Source: Hwanghaeella grinnelliae (lineage in GTDB: Bacteria > Pseudomonadota > Alphaproteobacteria > UBA8366 > Aestuariispiraceae). From it: DNA of 64,000 nucleotides. The stretch is taken from contig NZ_SADE01000003.1 of the NCBI RefSeq assembly GCF_004005845.1, forward strand, positions 744,001 to 808,000, written 5' to 3'. The position numbers and the translations under genes were made by a program. Numbering within the stretch: position 1 is the stretch's first letter; every line of letters begins with the position of its first letter. This document shows, in pieces, positions 1 to 8,720 of the stretch. The notes below the pieces were generated by a model. That model saw nothing but the letters and a program-made list of their open reading frames with translations. It was not told the DNA's origin and did no database searches.

Positions 1-141
1 GTCAGCGGGATCAGGCAGTTCGTTCAGATCGGCAGAATCGATTTGCAAGAGGTAACCGCCGTGCCGCTGCCCGCGACGGCGTTCTTCCTGATCGGGGCGG
101 TCGCAGGCCTGTGCCTTTTGCGCGGCCGCCGCGCCGCCTGA
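1..141 (+). CDS. VPLPA-CTERM protein, C-terminal end only
   Basis: Only the last 46 codons lie in the window. They read into the motif VPLPATAFFLIGAV followed by a hydrophobic stretch and the basic tail RGRRAA, then TGA. This tripartite ending (VPLPA, one membrane span, Arg cluster) is the alphaproteobacterial variant of the PEP-CTERM sorting signal, processed by an exosortase in known systems. The protein is therefore probably exported and processed at the inner membrane. The body of the protein is outside the window, so no function can be given. A second protein with the same ending lies at 501-974. Confidence 0.75.
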   Translation, partial: VSGIRQFVQIGRIDLQEVTAVPLPATAFFLIGAVAGLCLLRGRRAA

Positions 142-151
142 TCCGCGCGCC

Positions 152-397
152 TTCGTCGATGCAGTGTCGAAGGGCAAGCCGACGGGCGCCATCTAGAAGT
201 TGGAAGACGAACTCGGCGGTCAGCTGTTCCGTCGGGAAAGACGGTTGACCCACTTGACCGACCTGGGCCGCCTCATGCAAGGGCATTTAAGTCAGGTCCA
301 GGCCGCGGCGGAGGCCGCGCAGGGTTTGGGCTGGGAACATATTCCGAGCCAGAAACGGCCGACCTGGCTCCCCGAACACAAGCCGAAAACGCGTTGA
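152..397 (+). pseudogene. LysR-type regulator remnant
   Basis: Reading the frame through 152-397 gives a LysR helix-turn-helix end: a degraded stretch ending AI, an in-frame TAG at 194-196, then KLEDELGGQLFRRERRLTHL and TDLGRLMQGHL. This matches the recognition helix and dimerisation helix start of LysR proteins, where AI-KKLEDELG is the usual join. The upstream HTH half and the whole effector domain are missing and the frame ends at 397. I read this as the relic of a deleted regulator gene, not a working short protein. Confidence 0.6.
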
Positions 398-500
398 TTA
401 ACCGTGCGGCAACGACTCGTTGCCCTGCGTCATCTATCTGAAAACGTGGCGATTTGGTATCTCGTGGCTATTGCGACAATGTTCCGAATGGAGGCCACGA

Positions 501-974
501 ATGTTCAAAAACCTATCAGTGATCGCGCTGGTCTGCGCCATACTCGTTCCCGCATCGGCACAGGCGGCGCTGTTCAGGATCGAGGCGACGTCCGTCGTCC
601 CGGCCTACACCGATTTCGTTTTGGAATTCGACGATCTGGACGGTGACAATCTCTATTCCACGAACGAACAGACTTTCTTCTCCGGCGTGACGCTCATCCA
701 GCCGACATTCACGTTTTTCTTCGACGAACTCAGACGGTTCGAGCCGACGGACGGTGTCTCGGACGACGTGGGAACCGGGATCCTCTTTTTCGTTGTCGAA
801 GACGGTTCTTCCGCAGGAACCAACGCGCCAGTTTCGGCATTTTCATTCGAATTGAGTGCCGTCGGCGGCGATGGTCCCGTCTCGACCGTGCCTTTGCCGG
901 CAGCGGCTTGGATGTACATCGCCGGGATCCTCGGCCTTGGATACCTGCACCGCGCTCATAAACGGAAGCACTGA
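501..974 (+). CDS. VPLPA-CTERM sorting domain protein
   Basis: 157 residues. The ATG at 501 is preceded by GGAGG about 8 bases upstream and opens a clear signal peptide (cleavage near ASAQA-ALF, residue 24). The middle is an acidic, Phe-rich domain I do not recognise. The C-terminus is VPLPAAAWM, a hydrophobic span and the basic tail HRAHKRKH, the VPLPA variant of exosortase sorting signals. It is likely exported, anchored and then processed. An upstream in-frame start at 420 exists but would bury the signal peptide. Its neighbour at 1-141 carries the same type of tail, so the two may share sorting machinery located elsewhere. Confidence 0.75.
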   Translation: MFKNLSVIALVCAILVPASAQAALFRIEATSVVPAYTDFVLEFDDLDGDNLYSTNEQTFFSGVTLIQPTFTFFFDELRRFEPTDGVSDDVGTGILFFVVEDGSSAGTNAPVSAFSFELSAVGGDGPVSTVPLPAAAWMYIAGILGLGYLHRAHKRKH

Positions 975-1062
975 ATCGTCTGACCTGCAGCGACGCGCAC
1001 TTCGGCTTGGCGGCACGTCTCAGCCTGCCTAAACTTCCCTCCGACAATAGGGAGGGAAGAGA

Positions 1063-2004
1063 GTGCCGAGAAAAATCACCGTCGGCGGGGCGCAACTGGG
1101 GCCGATTCAACGTGCGGAGTCACGCACGGACGTCGTCCGCCGGTTGATCGACCTGCTGGAAAAAGCGCATCGCCGCGGTTGCTCGCTCGTCGTCTTTCCC
1201 GAACTGGCGCTGACGACCTTTTTCCCGCGCTGGTATGCCGACGACATCGCGGAAATGGATGTCTATTTCGAGCGGGAAATGCCGTCAGCGGAGACGCAGC
1301 CCCTGTTCGACCGCGCCCGCGAACTGGGGGTCGGCTTCTATCTGGGATACGCGGAATTGGACGATCAGGGCGGCACGCTGCATCGCTACAATACGGCGGT
1401 CCTGGTCGACCAGACGGGCAGCATCGTGGGCAAATACCGGAAGGTGCATCTGCCGGGTCACAAGGAATTCGACGACAGCCTGACCCGGCAGCATTTGGAA
1501 AAACGGTATTTCGAGCCCGGCGATCTGGGCTTTCCCGTCTGGCGGTCCATGGATGGCGTCATGGGCATGTGCATCTGCAACGACCGGCGCTGGCCGGAGA
1601 CCTGGCGCAGCCTGGGGATGCGGGGCGTCGAACTGGTCATGTTGGGCTACAACACGCCGACCGGAAACCAACATGGCGGTATGGAGCCGCCGCATCAGCG
1701 CATGTTCCACAATCACTTGAGTATCCAGGCCGGTGCGTACCAGAACGCCACCTGGGCAGTCGCCGTTGCGAAGGCGGGTGTGGAAGACGGGCATGAATTG
1801 ATGGGTGGGTCCTGCATCGTTTCCCCGCAGGGTGAGATCGTCGCCCTGGCCAGCACCGTGGAAGACGAGTTGATTGTCGCCGATTGCGATCTCGACCTCT
1901 GCAATTTCGGTAAAAGCACCATCTTCAATTTCGCCGCCCACCGCCGTCCGGAACACTATAAGATCATCACCGAACAGGCCGGCGTCACGCCGCCCAAAGA
2001 GTGA
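1063..2004 (+). CDS. N-carbamoyl-D-amino acid hydrolase (nitrilase superfamily)
   Basis: 313 residues with a GTG start behind GGAGGGAAGAGA. The nitrilase-fold catalytic triad falls exactly where it lies in Agrobacterium D-carbamoylase: Glu47 in FPELAL, Lys127 in KYRKVHLPGHKEF, Cys172 in GMCICNDRRWPE. The family hydrolyses N-carbamoyl-D-amino acids to the free D-amino acid, CO2 and ammonia in the cytoplasm. Length is normal (about 304-315). A hydantoin racemase-like gene follows 27 bp downstream, and a hydantoinase lies at 4249, so this is the last step of a hydantoin-type degradation route. D specificity is inferred from similarity; another carbamoyl or amide substrate is possible. Confidence 0.85.
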   Translation: MPRKITVGGAQLGPIQRAESRTDVVRRLIDLLEKAHRRGCSLVVFPELALTTFFPRWYADDIAEMDVYFEREMPSAETQPLFDRARELGVGFYLGYAELDDQGGTLHRYNTAVLVDQTGSIVGKYRKVHLPGHKEFDDSLTRQHLEKRYFEPGDLGFPVWRSMDGVMGMCICNDRRWPETWRSLGMRGVELVMLGYNTPTGNQHGGMEPPHQRMFHNHLSIQAGAYQNATWAVAVAKAGVEDGHELMGGSCIVSPQGEIVALASTVEDELIVADCDLDLCNFGKSTIFNFAAHRRPEHYKIITEQAGVTPPKE

Positions 2005-2031
2005 CAAGAGAGTGATGAGAAAGATCAATCG

Positions 2032-2715
2032 ATGAACGCCCGCATTCTGATCATCAATCCGAACAGCACGCAGGCCGTCACCGACGGCATCGCCACAGCC
2101 GTGGCGGGACTGACTGTCCCGGGCGGCCCGCGGATCGATTGCGTAACCCTGGCCGAAGGGCCACCCGGGATCGAAAGCCAGCAACATGTCGATGGCGTCA
2201 TCGGTCCGCTATGCAACCTGATAAAACGCGAACCCGCCGATGCTTATGTCATCGCCTGTTATAGCGACCCCGGCATGCATTCCGCGCGGGAGGTGACGGA
2301 CAAACCGGTGCTCGGCATTTCCGAATGCGGGCTGCTGACCGCCTGCACTATGGGCGAACGCTTCGGTGTCGTCTCCATCCTGCCCGGCTCCATCCCGCGC
2401 CATCTGCGGGCAGTGCGCCAAATGGGCTTGTGGGACCGGATGGCTGGCGACCGTGCCTTGGGCCTGGGCGTCGTCGAGTTGGCCGACCGGGCGCGGGTCT
2501 TCGAGCGCATGGTCGCCGTCGCCAGGGACCTCCGCGATAAAGACGGCGCCGATGTTCTGGTTTTGGGCTGCGCCGGGATGGCTTACCTGCGGGCGGACCT
2601 GGAACGGGAAGCTGGCATCCCCGTCGTCGATCCGACACAGGCCGCCGCGAGCATGGCGCTGGGCCGGGTGCTGCTGGCACAGTCTGAAACCGTCTCCCGC
2701 CAAGCGGCGGAGTAA
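2032..2715 (+). CDS. Asp/Glu/hydantoin racemase family protein
   Basis: 227 residues. The N-terminus ILIINPNST is the hallmark of the hydantoin racemase/AroM-like fold. The two catalytic cysteines of cofactor-independent racemases are present: Cys76 in VIACYSDPG and Cys180 in VLGCAGM. Members interconvert D- and L-5-substituted hydantoins. The gene follows the carbamoylase with 27 bp between them and is probably co-transcribed. Together with the hydantoinase at 4249 it would allow total conversion of a racemic hydantoin. Some family members act on other substrates (allantoin, Asp, Glu), so the exact substrate is inferred from context. Confidence 0.8.
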   Translation: MNARILIINPNSTQAVTDGIATAVAGLTVPGGPRIDCVTLAEGPPGIESQQHVDGVIGPLCNLIKREPADAYVIACYSDPGMHSAREVTDKPVLGISECGLLTACTMGERFGVVSILPGSIPRHLRAVRQMGLWDRMAGDRALGLGVVELADRARVFERMVAVARDLRDKDGADVLVLGCAGMAYLRADLEREAGIPVVDPTQAAASMALGRVLLAQSETVSRQAAE

Positions 2716-2719
2716 GGGC

Positions 2720-4141
2720 TCAGGCCCGAATCGGCGGGCGTTTGCCGGCCCAGGGGCGGGCCTCCTCCAGCTGAGCGGCCAAACGGAACAGCAATGCGTC
2801 ATTGCCATATGCCGCCGCAAACTGGGTTCCCTGCGGCAGGCCATCCGCCGACCAGTGCAACGGCACCGACATCGCGGGATTGCCGAGAGCGTTGTAAAAG
2901 GCTGTATAGCCGACGGATTGCGCGATCGGTTTCAAATAGTTTTCGGCCGGCTGCATCATGTCCAGGACGCCCAATTTCGGCGTTTCAATCCCCTGGGTCG
3001 GTGACAGGATGACATCAATGTCGTTGAACAGCTGGCCAATTTTCCGTCCCAGCGCGTGGAGGCTTTCAATCGCATTCTGAAAGTCGACAGCGGTCGTTGC
3101 ACGCCCCATATCGGCGAAGACAAGGGTACAGGTCTCAAGATCGTCCGGCCCGGCCTTGCGGCCGTGCAAGTCTTCCAACCAATCGACCATTGCCGCGGTG
3201 TGAACATTGATGATGGTTATGACCGCGTTTGTGAATTCCTCACCATCGATATCCAAGGCGAAGGGAACGACTTTGTGCCCCAGCGTTTCACAAAGGCGGG
3301 CGGCATCTTCAACATTCTGCGACAGAAGCGTGTTCTTCGCGGTTCCGCTGAACGGTTGATCCGTCATCGCGATTTTCAGCGCCCCCGGCGATTTTCCCAC
3401 TTCCGCCAAGAATGGCCTGGCGCGCGTCGGTGCGCCATAGGGATCCCCCGGCGCAGGGCCTTGAAGGATATCGAGCAGCGCGGCGCTGTCCCGAACGGAG
3501 CGGGAGAGGACACCGTTGGTCGCGAAACCGCTCCATCCATCGCCAGAATAGGGACCGGAACTGACCCGGCCTCGCGAGGGTTTGAGACCGAAAAGGCCAC
3601 AGTTCGAGGCCGGCACCCGGATCGACCCACCGCCGTCGCTGCCATGGGCCGCAGGCACAATGCCCGACGCAATCGCCGCCGCGGCGCCGCCGCTGGACCC
3701 GCCGGGAGAATAGTCCGGGTTCCAAGGATTTAGGGTTGGCCCATTGCGCACGGGCTCGGTCGTGGTCGTCAGCCCCCATTCGGGCGAGTTGGTCCGCCCC
3801 GCGATGACAAGACCGGCGGCCTTGAACCGGCGCACAACCTCATCATCCACCGGCGGTTCTCCGGGCGGATTGAACCGTGTGCCGTTCGTCACGGGCAGGC
3901 CAGGACAGACAGCGCCAAGGTCCTTCAACAGGAAAGGGACACCGGTAAAGGGACCATCGGGCAGACCGTCGGCAATGGCTTTGCGCCCAAAGTCGATGCC
4001 ATCCACGGTCACCGCATTGATCGTGGGGTTCACGGCGGCGATCCGCCGAGCCGCCTCGTCAAGCAATTCTGCTGCCGTGACCTCGCCCGACTTGACGCGC
4101 TGCGCCAGTCCCAATGCATCCTCGGTATCGTAGAAATCCAT
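2720..4141 (-). CDS. Amidase (amidase signature family)
   Basis: 473 residues. The amidase signature Ser-cisSer-Lys triad is visible: Lys73 in [10 protein letters not shown], the serines at 149-150 in PGGSSGG, and the nucleophile Ser173 in [12 protein letters not shown]. Full length for the family. It hydrolyses an amide in the cytoplasm; the substrate cannot be read from sequence. It converges on the racemase (stops 4 bp apart) and diverges from the hydantoinase across 107 bp, so that gap must hold promoters for both. Context suggests work on amides related to hydantoin or pyrimidine breakdown. Confidence 0.85.
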   Translation of the reverse strand: MDFYDTEDALGLAQRVKSGEVTAAELLDEAARRIAAVNPTINAVTVDGIDFGRKAIADGLPDGPFTGVPFLLKDLGAVCPGLPVTNGTRFNPPGEPPVDDEVVRRFKAAGLVIAGRTNSPEWGLTTTTEPVRNGPTLNPWNPDYSPGGSSGGAAAAIASGIVPAAHGSDGGGSIRVPASNCGLFGLKPSRGRVSSGPYSGDGWSGFATNGVLSRSVRDSAALLDILQGPAPGDPYGAPTRARPFLAEVGKSPGALKIAMTDQPFSGTAKNTLLSQNVEDAARLCETLGHKVVPFALDIDGEEFTNAVITIINVHTAAMVDWLEDLHGRKAGPDDLETCTLVFADMGRATTAVDFQNAIESLHALGRKIGQLFNDIDVILSPTQGIETPKLGVLDMMQPAENYLKPIAQSVGYTAFYNALGNPAMSVPLHWSADGLPQGTQFAAAYGNDALLFRLAAQLEEARPWAGKRPPIRA

Positions 4142-4248
4142 TCATACCCCCCAACGTCATCCCGTATCTTCGCAGCCCTTGCCGCTGGCGCGATGCTCCT
4201 GCACTCTTCGCAAGACTAGCCGCAGGGCGGCGCTATGGGGAGGGTGCG

Positions 4249-5712
4249 ATGGCGGAAAACTTCGATCTTGTGGTTCGGAACGGTACCATCGCCACCGCAA
4301 GCGACATCATCCACTGCGATGTGGGGGTGCGCGACGGACGCATCGTCGCCATGGCCGAAGACCTGGGCACCGGCAAACGCGAATTGGACGCATCGGGCAA
4401 GCTGGTCCTGCCCGGCGGCGTCGACAGCCACTGCCATATCGAACAAGCTTCTTCCAGCGGCGTCATGACCGCGGACGATTTCTACACCGGCACGGTGTCG
4501 GCCTGTTTCGGCGGCACGACGACGGTGATCCCCTTCGCGGCGCAAGCCCGCGGCCAGTCCCTGCGTGAGGTCGTCGACGCTTATCACCTCTGCGCAGGCC
4601 CCAAGGCCGTCATCGACTATGCCTTCCACCTGATCATTTCCGACCCGACACCGGAGGTCATGGGCCAGGAACTGCCCGCTTTGATCGAGGACGGCATCAC
4701 ATCCTTCAAGGTCTACATGACCTATGACGCCTTGAAGCTCGACGACTATCAGATGATGACAGTGCTTGAGGAAGCCCGCCGTCTGGGGGCGCTGGTCATG
4801 GTTCATGCGGAAAATCACGACGTCATCCGCTGGCTGGCGGATCGTTTGTTGGAGCAGGGCCATCGCGCACCGAAATACCATGCTGTCGCCCATGCCCGGA
4901 TTGCCGAAGGTGAAGCAACCAGCCGCGCCATACAACTGGCGAAACTGATCGACGCTCCCCTGTTGATCGTTCATGTCTCGGCCCAGGAAGCGACTGACGC
5001 GATCCGTAAAGCCCAGACCGAAGGGTTGAAGATCTACGGCGAGACCTGTCCGCAATATCTATTCCTGACGGCGCAGGATTTGGACCGAGACGGGATGGAC
5101 GGGGCCATGTTCTGCTGCAGTCCGCCGCCACGAGATGCACAAGCGCAGGAAGCCATATGGCGCGGATTGAAGAACGGAACCTTCCAGGTTTTCTCTTCGG
5201 ACCACGCCCCCTATCGCTTCGATGAGACGGCGAAACTGAAACATGGCCCCAACGCACATTTCAAACAAATCGCCAACGGCGTGCCCGGGTTGGAACTGCG
5301 TTTGCCGCTGTTGTTCTCCGAAGGGGTGAAGAAAGGACGGATTACGCTGAATGAATTCGTCGCGCTGACCGCCGCCAATGCCGCCAAGCTCTATGGTCTG
5401 TTCCCACGCAAGGGGACGATCGCTGTCGGCGCCGATGCGGATTTCGCCATCTGGGACCCGGACCGGGAAGTGACCGTGACCTATGACATGCTGCACGATG
5501 CGGTCGGTTATACCCCCTATGAAGGCCGGACCATTACCGGTTGGCCGGAACTGGTTGTCAGCCGCGGACGCATTGTCGTCGAAGATGGATCGCTGCACGC
5601 GGAAATGGGCAGCGGTGTTTTCCTGGAATGCGAGAAACCGGATTCCGCCCGACCGCTGCAACGGCTGGAACCGGAAATCGACCCGGCGCGGAACTGGGGT
5701 TTTCGGCTTTAA
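4249..5712 (+). CDS. hydA: Dihydropyrimidinase / D-hydantoinase
   Basis: 487 residues from the ATG at 4249, chosen because GGGGAGG precedes it and family homology starts there; an in-frame start at 4114 would overlap the divergent amidase. All binuclear zinc ligands of the family are visible: His61 and His63 in DSHCHIE, Lys154 (carbamylated) in SFKVYMTYD, His186 in VHAEN, His242 in IVHVSA, Asp318 in SSDHAPY. The enzyme opens cyclic diamides (hydantoins, dihydropyrimidines) to N-carbamoyl amino acids, which the carbamoylase at 1063 would then hydrolyse. Whether the physiological substrate is a hydantoin or dihydrouracil is not settled by sequence; the racemase and carbamoylase favour hydantoins. 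Confidence 0.88.
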   Translation: MAENFDLVVRNGTIATASDIIHCDVGVRDGRIVAMAEDLGTGKRELDASGKLVLPGGVDSHCHIEQASSSGVMTADDFYTGTVSACFGGTTTVIPFAAQARGQSLREVVDAYHLCAGPKAVIDYAFHLIISDPTPEVMGQELPALIEDGITSFKVYMTYDALKLDDYQMMTVLEEARRLGALVMVHAENHDVIRWLADRLLEQGHRAPKYHAVAHARIAEGEATSRAIQLAKLIDAPLLIVHVSAQEATDAIRKAQTEGLKIYGETCPQYLFLTAQDLDRDGMDGAMFCCSPPPRDAQAQEAIWRGLKNGTFQVFSSDHAPYRFDETAKLKHGPNAHFKQIANGVPGLELRLPLLFSEGVKKGRITLNEFVALTAANAAKLYGLFPRKGTIAVGADADFAIWDPDREVTVTYDMLHDAVGYTPYEGRTITGWPELVVSRGRIVVEDGSLHAEMGSGVFLECEKPDSARPLQRLEPEIDPARNWGFRL

Positions 5713-5755
5713 AGCCTGCACGGCTATCGGGCAGTCTTCTTACTCCGCGCGCCCC

Positions 5756-6643
5756 TCATTCCGCCGCTTGGGCGACCGGCGTTCCGAGCAGTTGCGCCGA
5801 GTTCTCCTGAAAGACCGCGACGATCGCATCGACCGCGGCACGCACGGCCGGTTCGCGAAGCACATCGCGATGAATCAGAAGGTATTCCATTTCACTGAGC
5901 GCCGGGTCCGCATCCTGTATGCGCTGCAGGTCAGGGTCGGCATCACCCAGGGCACAGGGCAGCAAACCCTGGCCCACACCTTGACGGATAGCGGCCTGCA
6001 TGGAGGCCATGTCGTTGACGGACAGGATGGGATCGGCTGGGAAATGCTTTTCCAACCAGGCCTTCTGGCGCGGATACCAAAGGCGGTGCTCAGTCAATCC
6101 GATCCAGCTTTCGGTGTGTATTCCTACCCGTGCCGGACGATCAGCGGCACCGTATAACCCATAGGCGATGGACCCGAGTTTGCGGGCGATCAAATGCTGT
6201 TCCCGCGGCAAGCAGGACCTGATCAGCAGTTCCACTTCCCGCTTTGTCAGATTGGCGAAGTCATGCGCGGCCAGCAATTCCAATTGAACGCCGGGTGCGC
6301 GGGCACGAATTTCGGGAAGCCAGGCAATGACCAGCTGCGCGGCCACCTCGTCCAGCGAGATGCGGACACGCCCTGTGACGGGACCACCGACTGACGGCGT
6401 CACCCGGCCCACAGCAGCGGCGGCGCTATCCATTTCAGACAGAAGGGGCAGAAACCGCTTTCCCGCTTCCGTCGGTTCCAAGCCCGACGGCAGCCGGTCG
6501 AAAAGGCGCGCGCCCAATGAATCCTCAATCGCGCGCAGGCGACGGCTTGCGGTCGGTTGGCTGATGCCAAGGGACCGCGCGGCCGTGGACATGCTGCCGC
6601 TTTGGCTCAGCGCATGCAGTATCTGAAGATCACCCCAATTCAT
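5756..6643 (-). CDS. LysR family transcriptional regulator
   Basis: 295 residues from the ATG at 6643, where the LysR winged helix-turn-helix begins (MNWGDLQILHALSQSGSMS); an upstream start at 6706 only adds a nonconserved tail. Residues 1-60 are the DNA-binding domain (ISQPTASRRLRAIE recognition helix), followed by the linker helix and a periplasmic-binding-like effector domain. It diverges from the EamA exporter at 6767 over a 123-bp gap, the usual layout for a LysR protein controlling its divergent neighbour. The gene ends 44 bp from the hydantoinase stop, converging with it. The inducer is unknown. Confidence 0.85.
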   Translation of the reverse strand: MNWGDLQILHALSQSGSMSTAARSLGISQPTASRRLRAIEDSLGARLFDRLPSGLEPTEAGKRFLPLLSEMDSAAAAVGRVTPSVGGPVTGRVRISLDEVAAQLVIAWLPEIRARAPGVQLELLAAHDFANLTKREVELLIRSCLPREQHLIARKLGSIAYGLYGAADRPARVGIHTESWIGLTEHRLWYPRQKAWLEKHFPADPILSVNDMASMQAAIRQGVGQGLLPCALGDADPDLQRIQDADPALSEMEYLLIHRDVLREPAVRAAVDAIVAVFQENSAQLLGTPVAQAAE

Positions 6644-6766
6644 TTTCGAATGATAATTTTCGATATCACAATTCACAAGTGGATAGCGGCTATAGCCTTT
6701 TGCCAACTCGCCTCACCGCTTCCAGGGGGTTACATCCCCTGTGAATGTCAGCGTTGGAACTTGTAC

Positions 6767-7657
6767 ATGGACAGACGCAGTATTTTGATCGGGGCCGCTT
6801 TGTTCGTCCTGGGCGCGGCCGTCTATACGCCGGTTTTTGCCTCGGCCAAAATCCTGGACGGTCAATACTCTCCAATCCAAATCCTTTTCGTCCGATATGT
6901 AAGCGCCCTGGTGATTCTCGGAACGCTCCGCGCCATGAATCTGTCCTTCACGCGGCATTGGCGCAGCCCAAAGCCTTCCTCACATTTGGTCCGTGCTGCT
7001 TTCGGATCTTCGGGCGGGTTGTTGGCGATCTATGCGCCCGCGCTGATGCCCGTCGCCGCCGCGACCGCCTTGAGCCTGACAGAAATCGTATTCCTGATGG
7101 TTCTCGCCGCGCCCCTCCTGGGCGAACGCGTCACGCGTCGGGGTTGGACCGGGGCCGGCATCTGCCTGACCGGTGCATTGATCATCGTACTTGCGCCCGG
7201 CGATGGCACATCGGACCTTTCCGGTCTGTTTGCCTTCTCTCCCTGGGGCATGGCCGCCGCCTTAGGCGGGGCGGTCTTGATCGCCGGGGAGGCGGTAATG
7301 ATCAAACGCCTGTCGGTGCGGGAAAAAGCTTATGGCGTCCTGCTCTATGTCAGCGCATTCTCTGGGCTGATTTGGATGGTTCCGGCCGTGCTCCTATGGG
7401 AAGCGAGCCCGTGGTCGGATCTGGCCTTGATGTTCGCACTGGGGCCCTTGGCGATGACCGGCCAGCTTTGCTTCATCTTGAGCTACCGGCTGGCCGATGC
7501 GGCCTTTCTGGCGCCCTTCACCTATACATGGCTGATCTTCGCCAGTGGGTTGGGTTTCCTGGCCTTTGGCGAAGTCCCGAGCGAGCAGACCATAATCGGT
7601 GCCGTGATCATCGTTGGTGGCGGGTTGGTTTTGCTGGGCCGGAAGGCACCAGCTTGA
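6767..7657 (+). CDS. EamA (DMT superfamily) transporter
   Basis: 296 residues from the ATG at 6767; further in-frame upstream codons (from 6557) run through the LysR regulator and are not credible. The protein is almost entirely hydrophobic with about ten membrane spans arranged as two EamA repeats, the second starting near residue 160 (PWGMAAALGGAVLIAGEAVM). Members export amino acids or other small metabolites across the inner membrane. It is divergently paired with the LysR gene at 5756, which probably controls it. The substrate cannot be read. The Shine-Dalgarno is weak. Confidence 0.82.
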   Translation: MDRRSILIGAALFVLGAAVYTPVFASAKILDGQYSPIQILFVRYVSALVILGTLRAMNLSFTRHWRSPKPSSHLVRAAFGSSGGLLAIYAPALMPVAAATALSLTEIVFLMVLAAPLLGERVTRRGWTGAGICLTGALIIVLAPGDGTSDLSGLFAFSPWGMAAALGGAVLIAGEAVMIKRLSVREKAYGVLLYVSAFSGLIWMVPAVLLWEASPWSDLALMFALGPLAMTGQLCFILSYRLADAAFLAPFTYTWLIFASGLGFLAFGEVPSEQTIIGAVIIVGGGLVLLGRKAPA

Positions 7658-7756
7658 GACGGGAAACAGATCTATTCTAACCGTCGATCTGGCGCTGTTC
7701 GAAGGCTCTGCTATTCTCTCGCCCGAAATTCAAAAAAAACCGCTATGGGGAGTGAG

Positions 7757-8707
7757 ATGATCGGGTCATCCGCAGACGATATCAAAACAATCGGCATTAT
7801 CGGCGCAGGCACCATCGGCGCCAGTTGGGCCGCCTATTTCCTGGCAACCGGCCGCGCCGTCCATGCCTGGGATCCGGCTGATGGGGCGGACAAGAAGATC
7901 CGCACTTTCGTGGAGAATGCCTGGCCGGCCCTAGAAGCCTTGGGCGTTGTCGTCGATGGCGCGTCCCCCGACAAGCTGACGGTGGAAAGCACCGCCGCTG
8001 CTGCCGCCGAACCCGCCGATTTCATTCAGGAAAGCGCCCCGGAACGTCTGGACGTCAAATTGGCGCTGTATAAGGATTTCGAACCGGCGGTCCGGCCCGA
8101 GGTCGTGATCTCCACATCGACCTCCGGCCTGTTGATGAGCGACCTGCAAAAAGACACGCAGCATCCGGAACGGTTCGTCCTTGGTCATCCCTTCAACCCG
8201 CCGCATCTGATCCCCTTGGTGGAAGTTCTTGGCGGTGCCAAGACCGACCCGGCGGTTGTCGACTGGACTGTCGATTTCTACAACGCCATCGGCAAGAAGG
8301 CGATCAAGCTGTTCAAGGAAGTGCCCGGCCATGTGGCCAACCGGATGCAGGCCGCGATTTGGCGCGAGGCGATACACCTTGCCCTGGAAGGCGTCGCCAG
8401 CGTCGCGGATGTCGATGCGGCCATCGCCTATGGACCCGGTATCCGCTGGGCCCTGATGGGGCCGAATCTGACATTCCATCTGGCCGGCGGCGAAGGCGGC
8501 ATGGAGAATTTCGTCGAACATCTGGGGCCGCCGACCGCCAGTTGGTGGGCCGATCTGGGCTCGCCCAGTTTCAATGACGAGGTAAAAAAGCTGTTGATCG
8601 CGGGGGTCGCCGAGGAAACCGGCGGCAAGACCGTCAAGGAACTGGCATCGATCCGCGACAAACGCCTGCTGGCAGTGCTGAAGGCATTGACCGAAACCGC
8701 AGAATAA
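7757..8707 (+). CDS. L-carnitine dehydrogenase-like 3-hydroxyacyl-CoA dehydrogenase family enzyme
   Basis: 316 residues from the ATG at 7757, placed right behind GGGGAG; an ATG four codons earlier overlaps that ribosome site. The NAD-binding Rossmann motif is GAGTIG at residues 16-21. Conserved blocks ESAPERLDVK, STSGLLMSD and GHPFNPPHLIPLVEV, and the C-terminal YGPGIRWALMGP and AGGEGGM, match L-carnitine dehydrogenase more closely than fatty-acid HBDH. It would oxidise a 3-hydroxy acid such as carnitine to the 3-keto form with NAD+. The SDR gene follows 13 bp later in the same direction. Carnitine itself is inferred; no betaine genes are in the window. Confidence 0.75.
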   Translation: MIGSSADDIKTIGIIGAGTIGASWAAYFLATGRAVHAWDPADGADKKIRTFVENAWPALEALGVVVDGASPDKLTVESTAAAAAEPADFIQESAPERLDVKLALYKDFEPAVRPEVVISTSTSGLLMSDLQKDTQHPERFVLGHPFNPPHLIPLVEVLGGAKTDPAVVDWTVDFYNAIGKKAIKLFKEVPGHVANRMQAAIWREAIHLALEGVASVADVDAAIAYGPGIRWALMGPNLTFHLAGGEGGMENFVEHLGPPTASWWADLGSPSFNDEVKKLLIAGVAEETGGKTVKELASIRDKRLLAVLKALTETAE

Positions 8708-8720
8708 GGGGGAGAGAACA

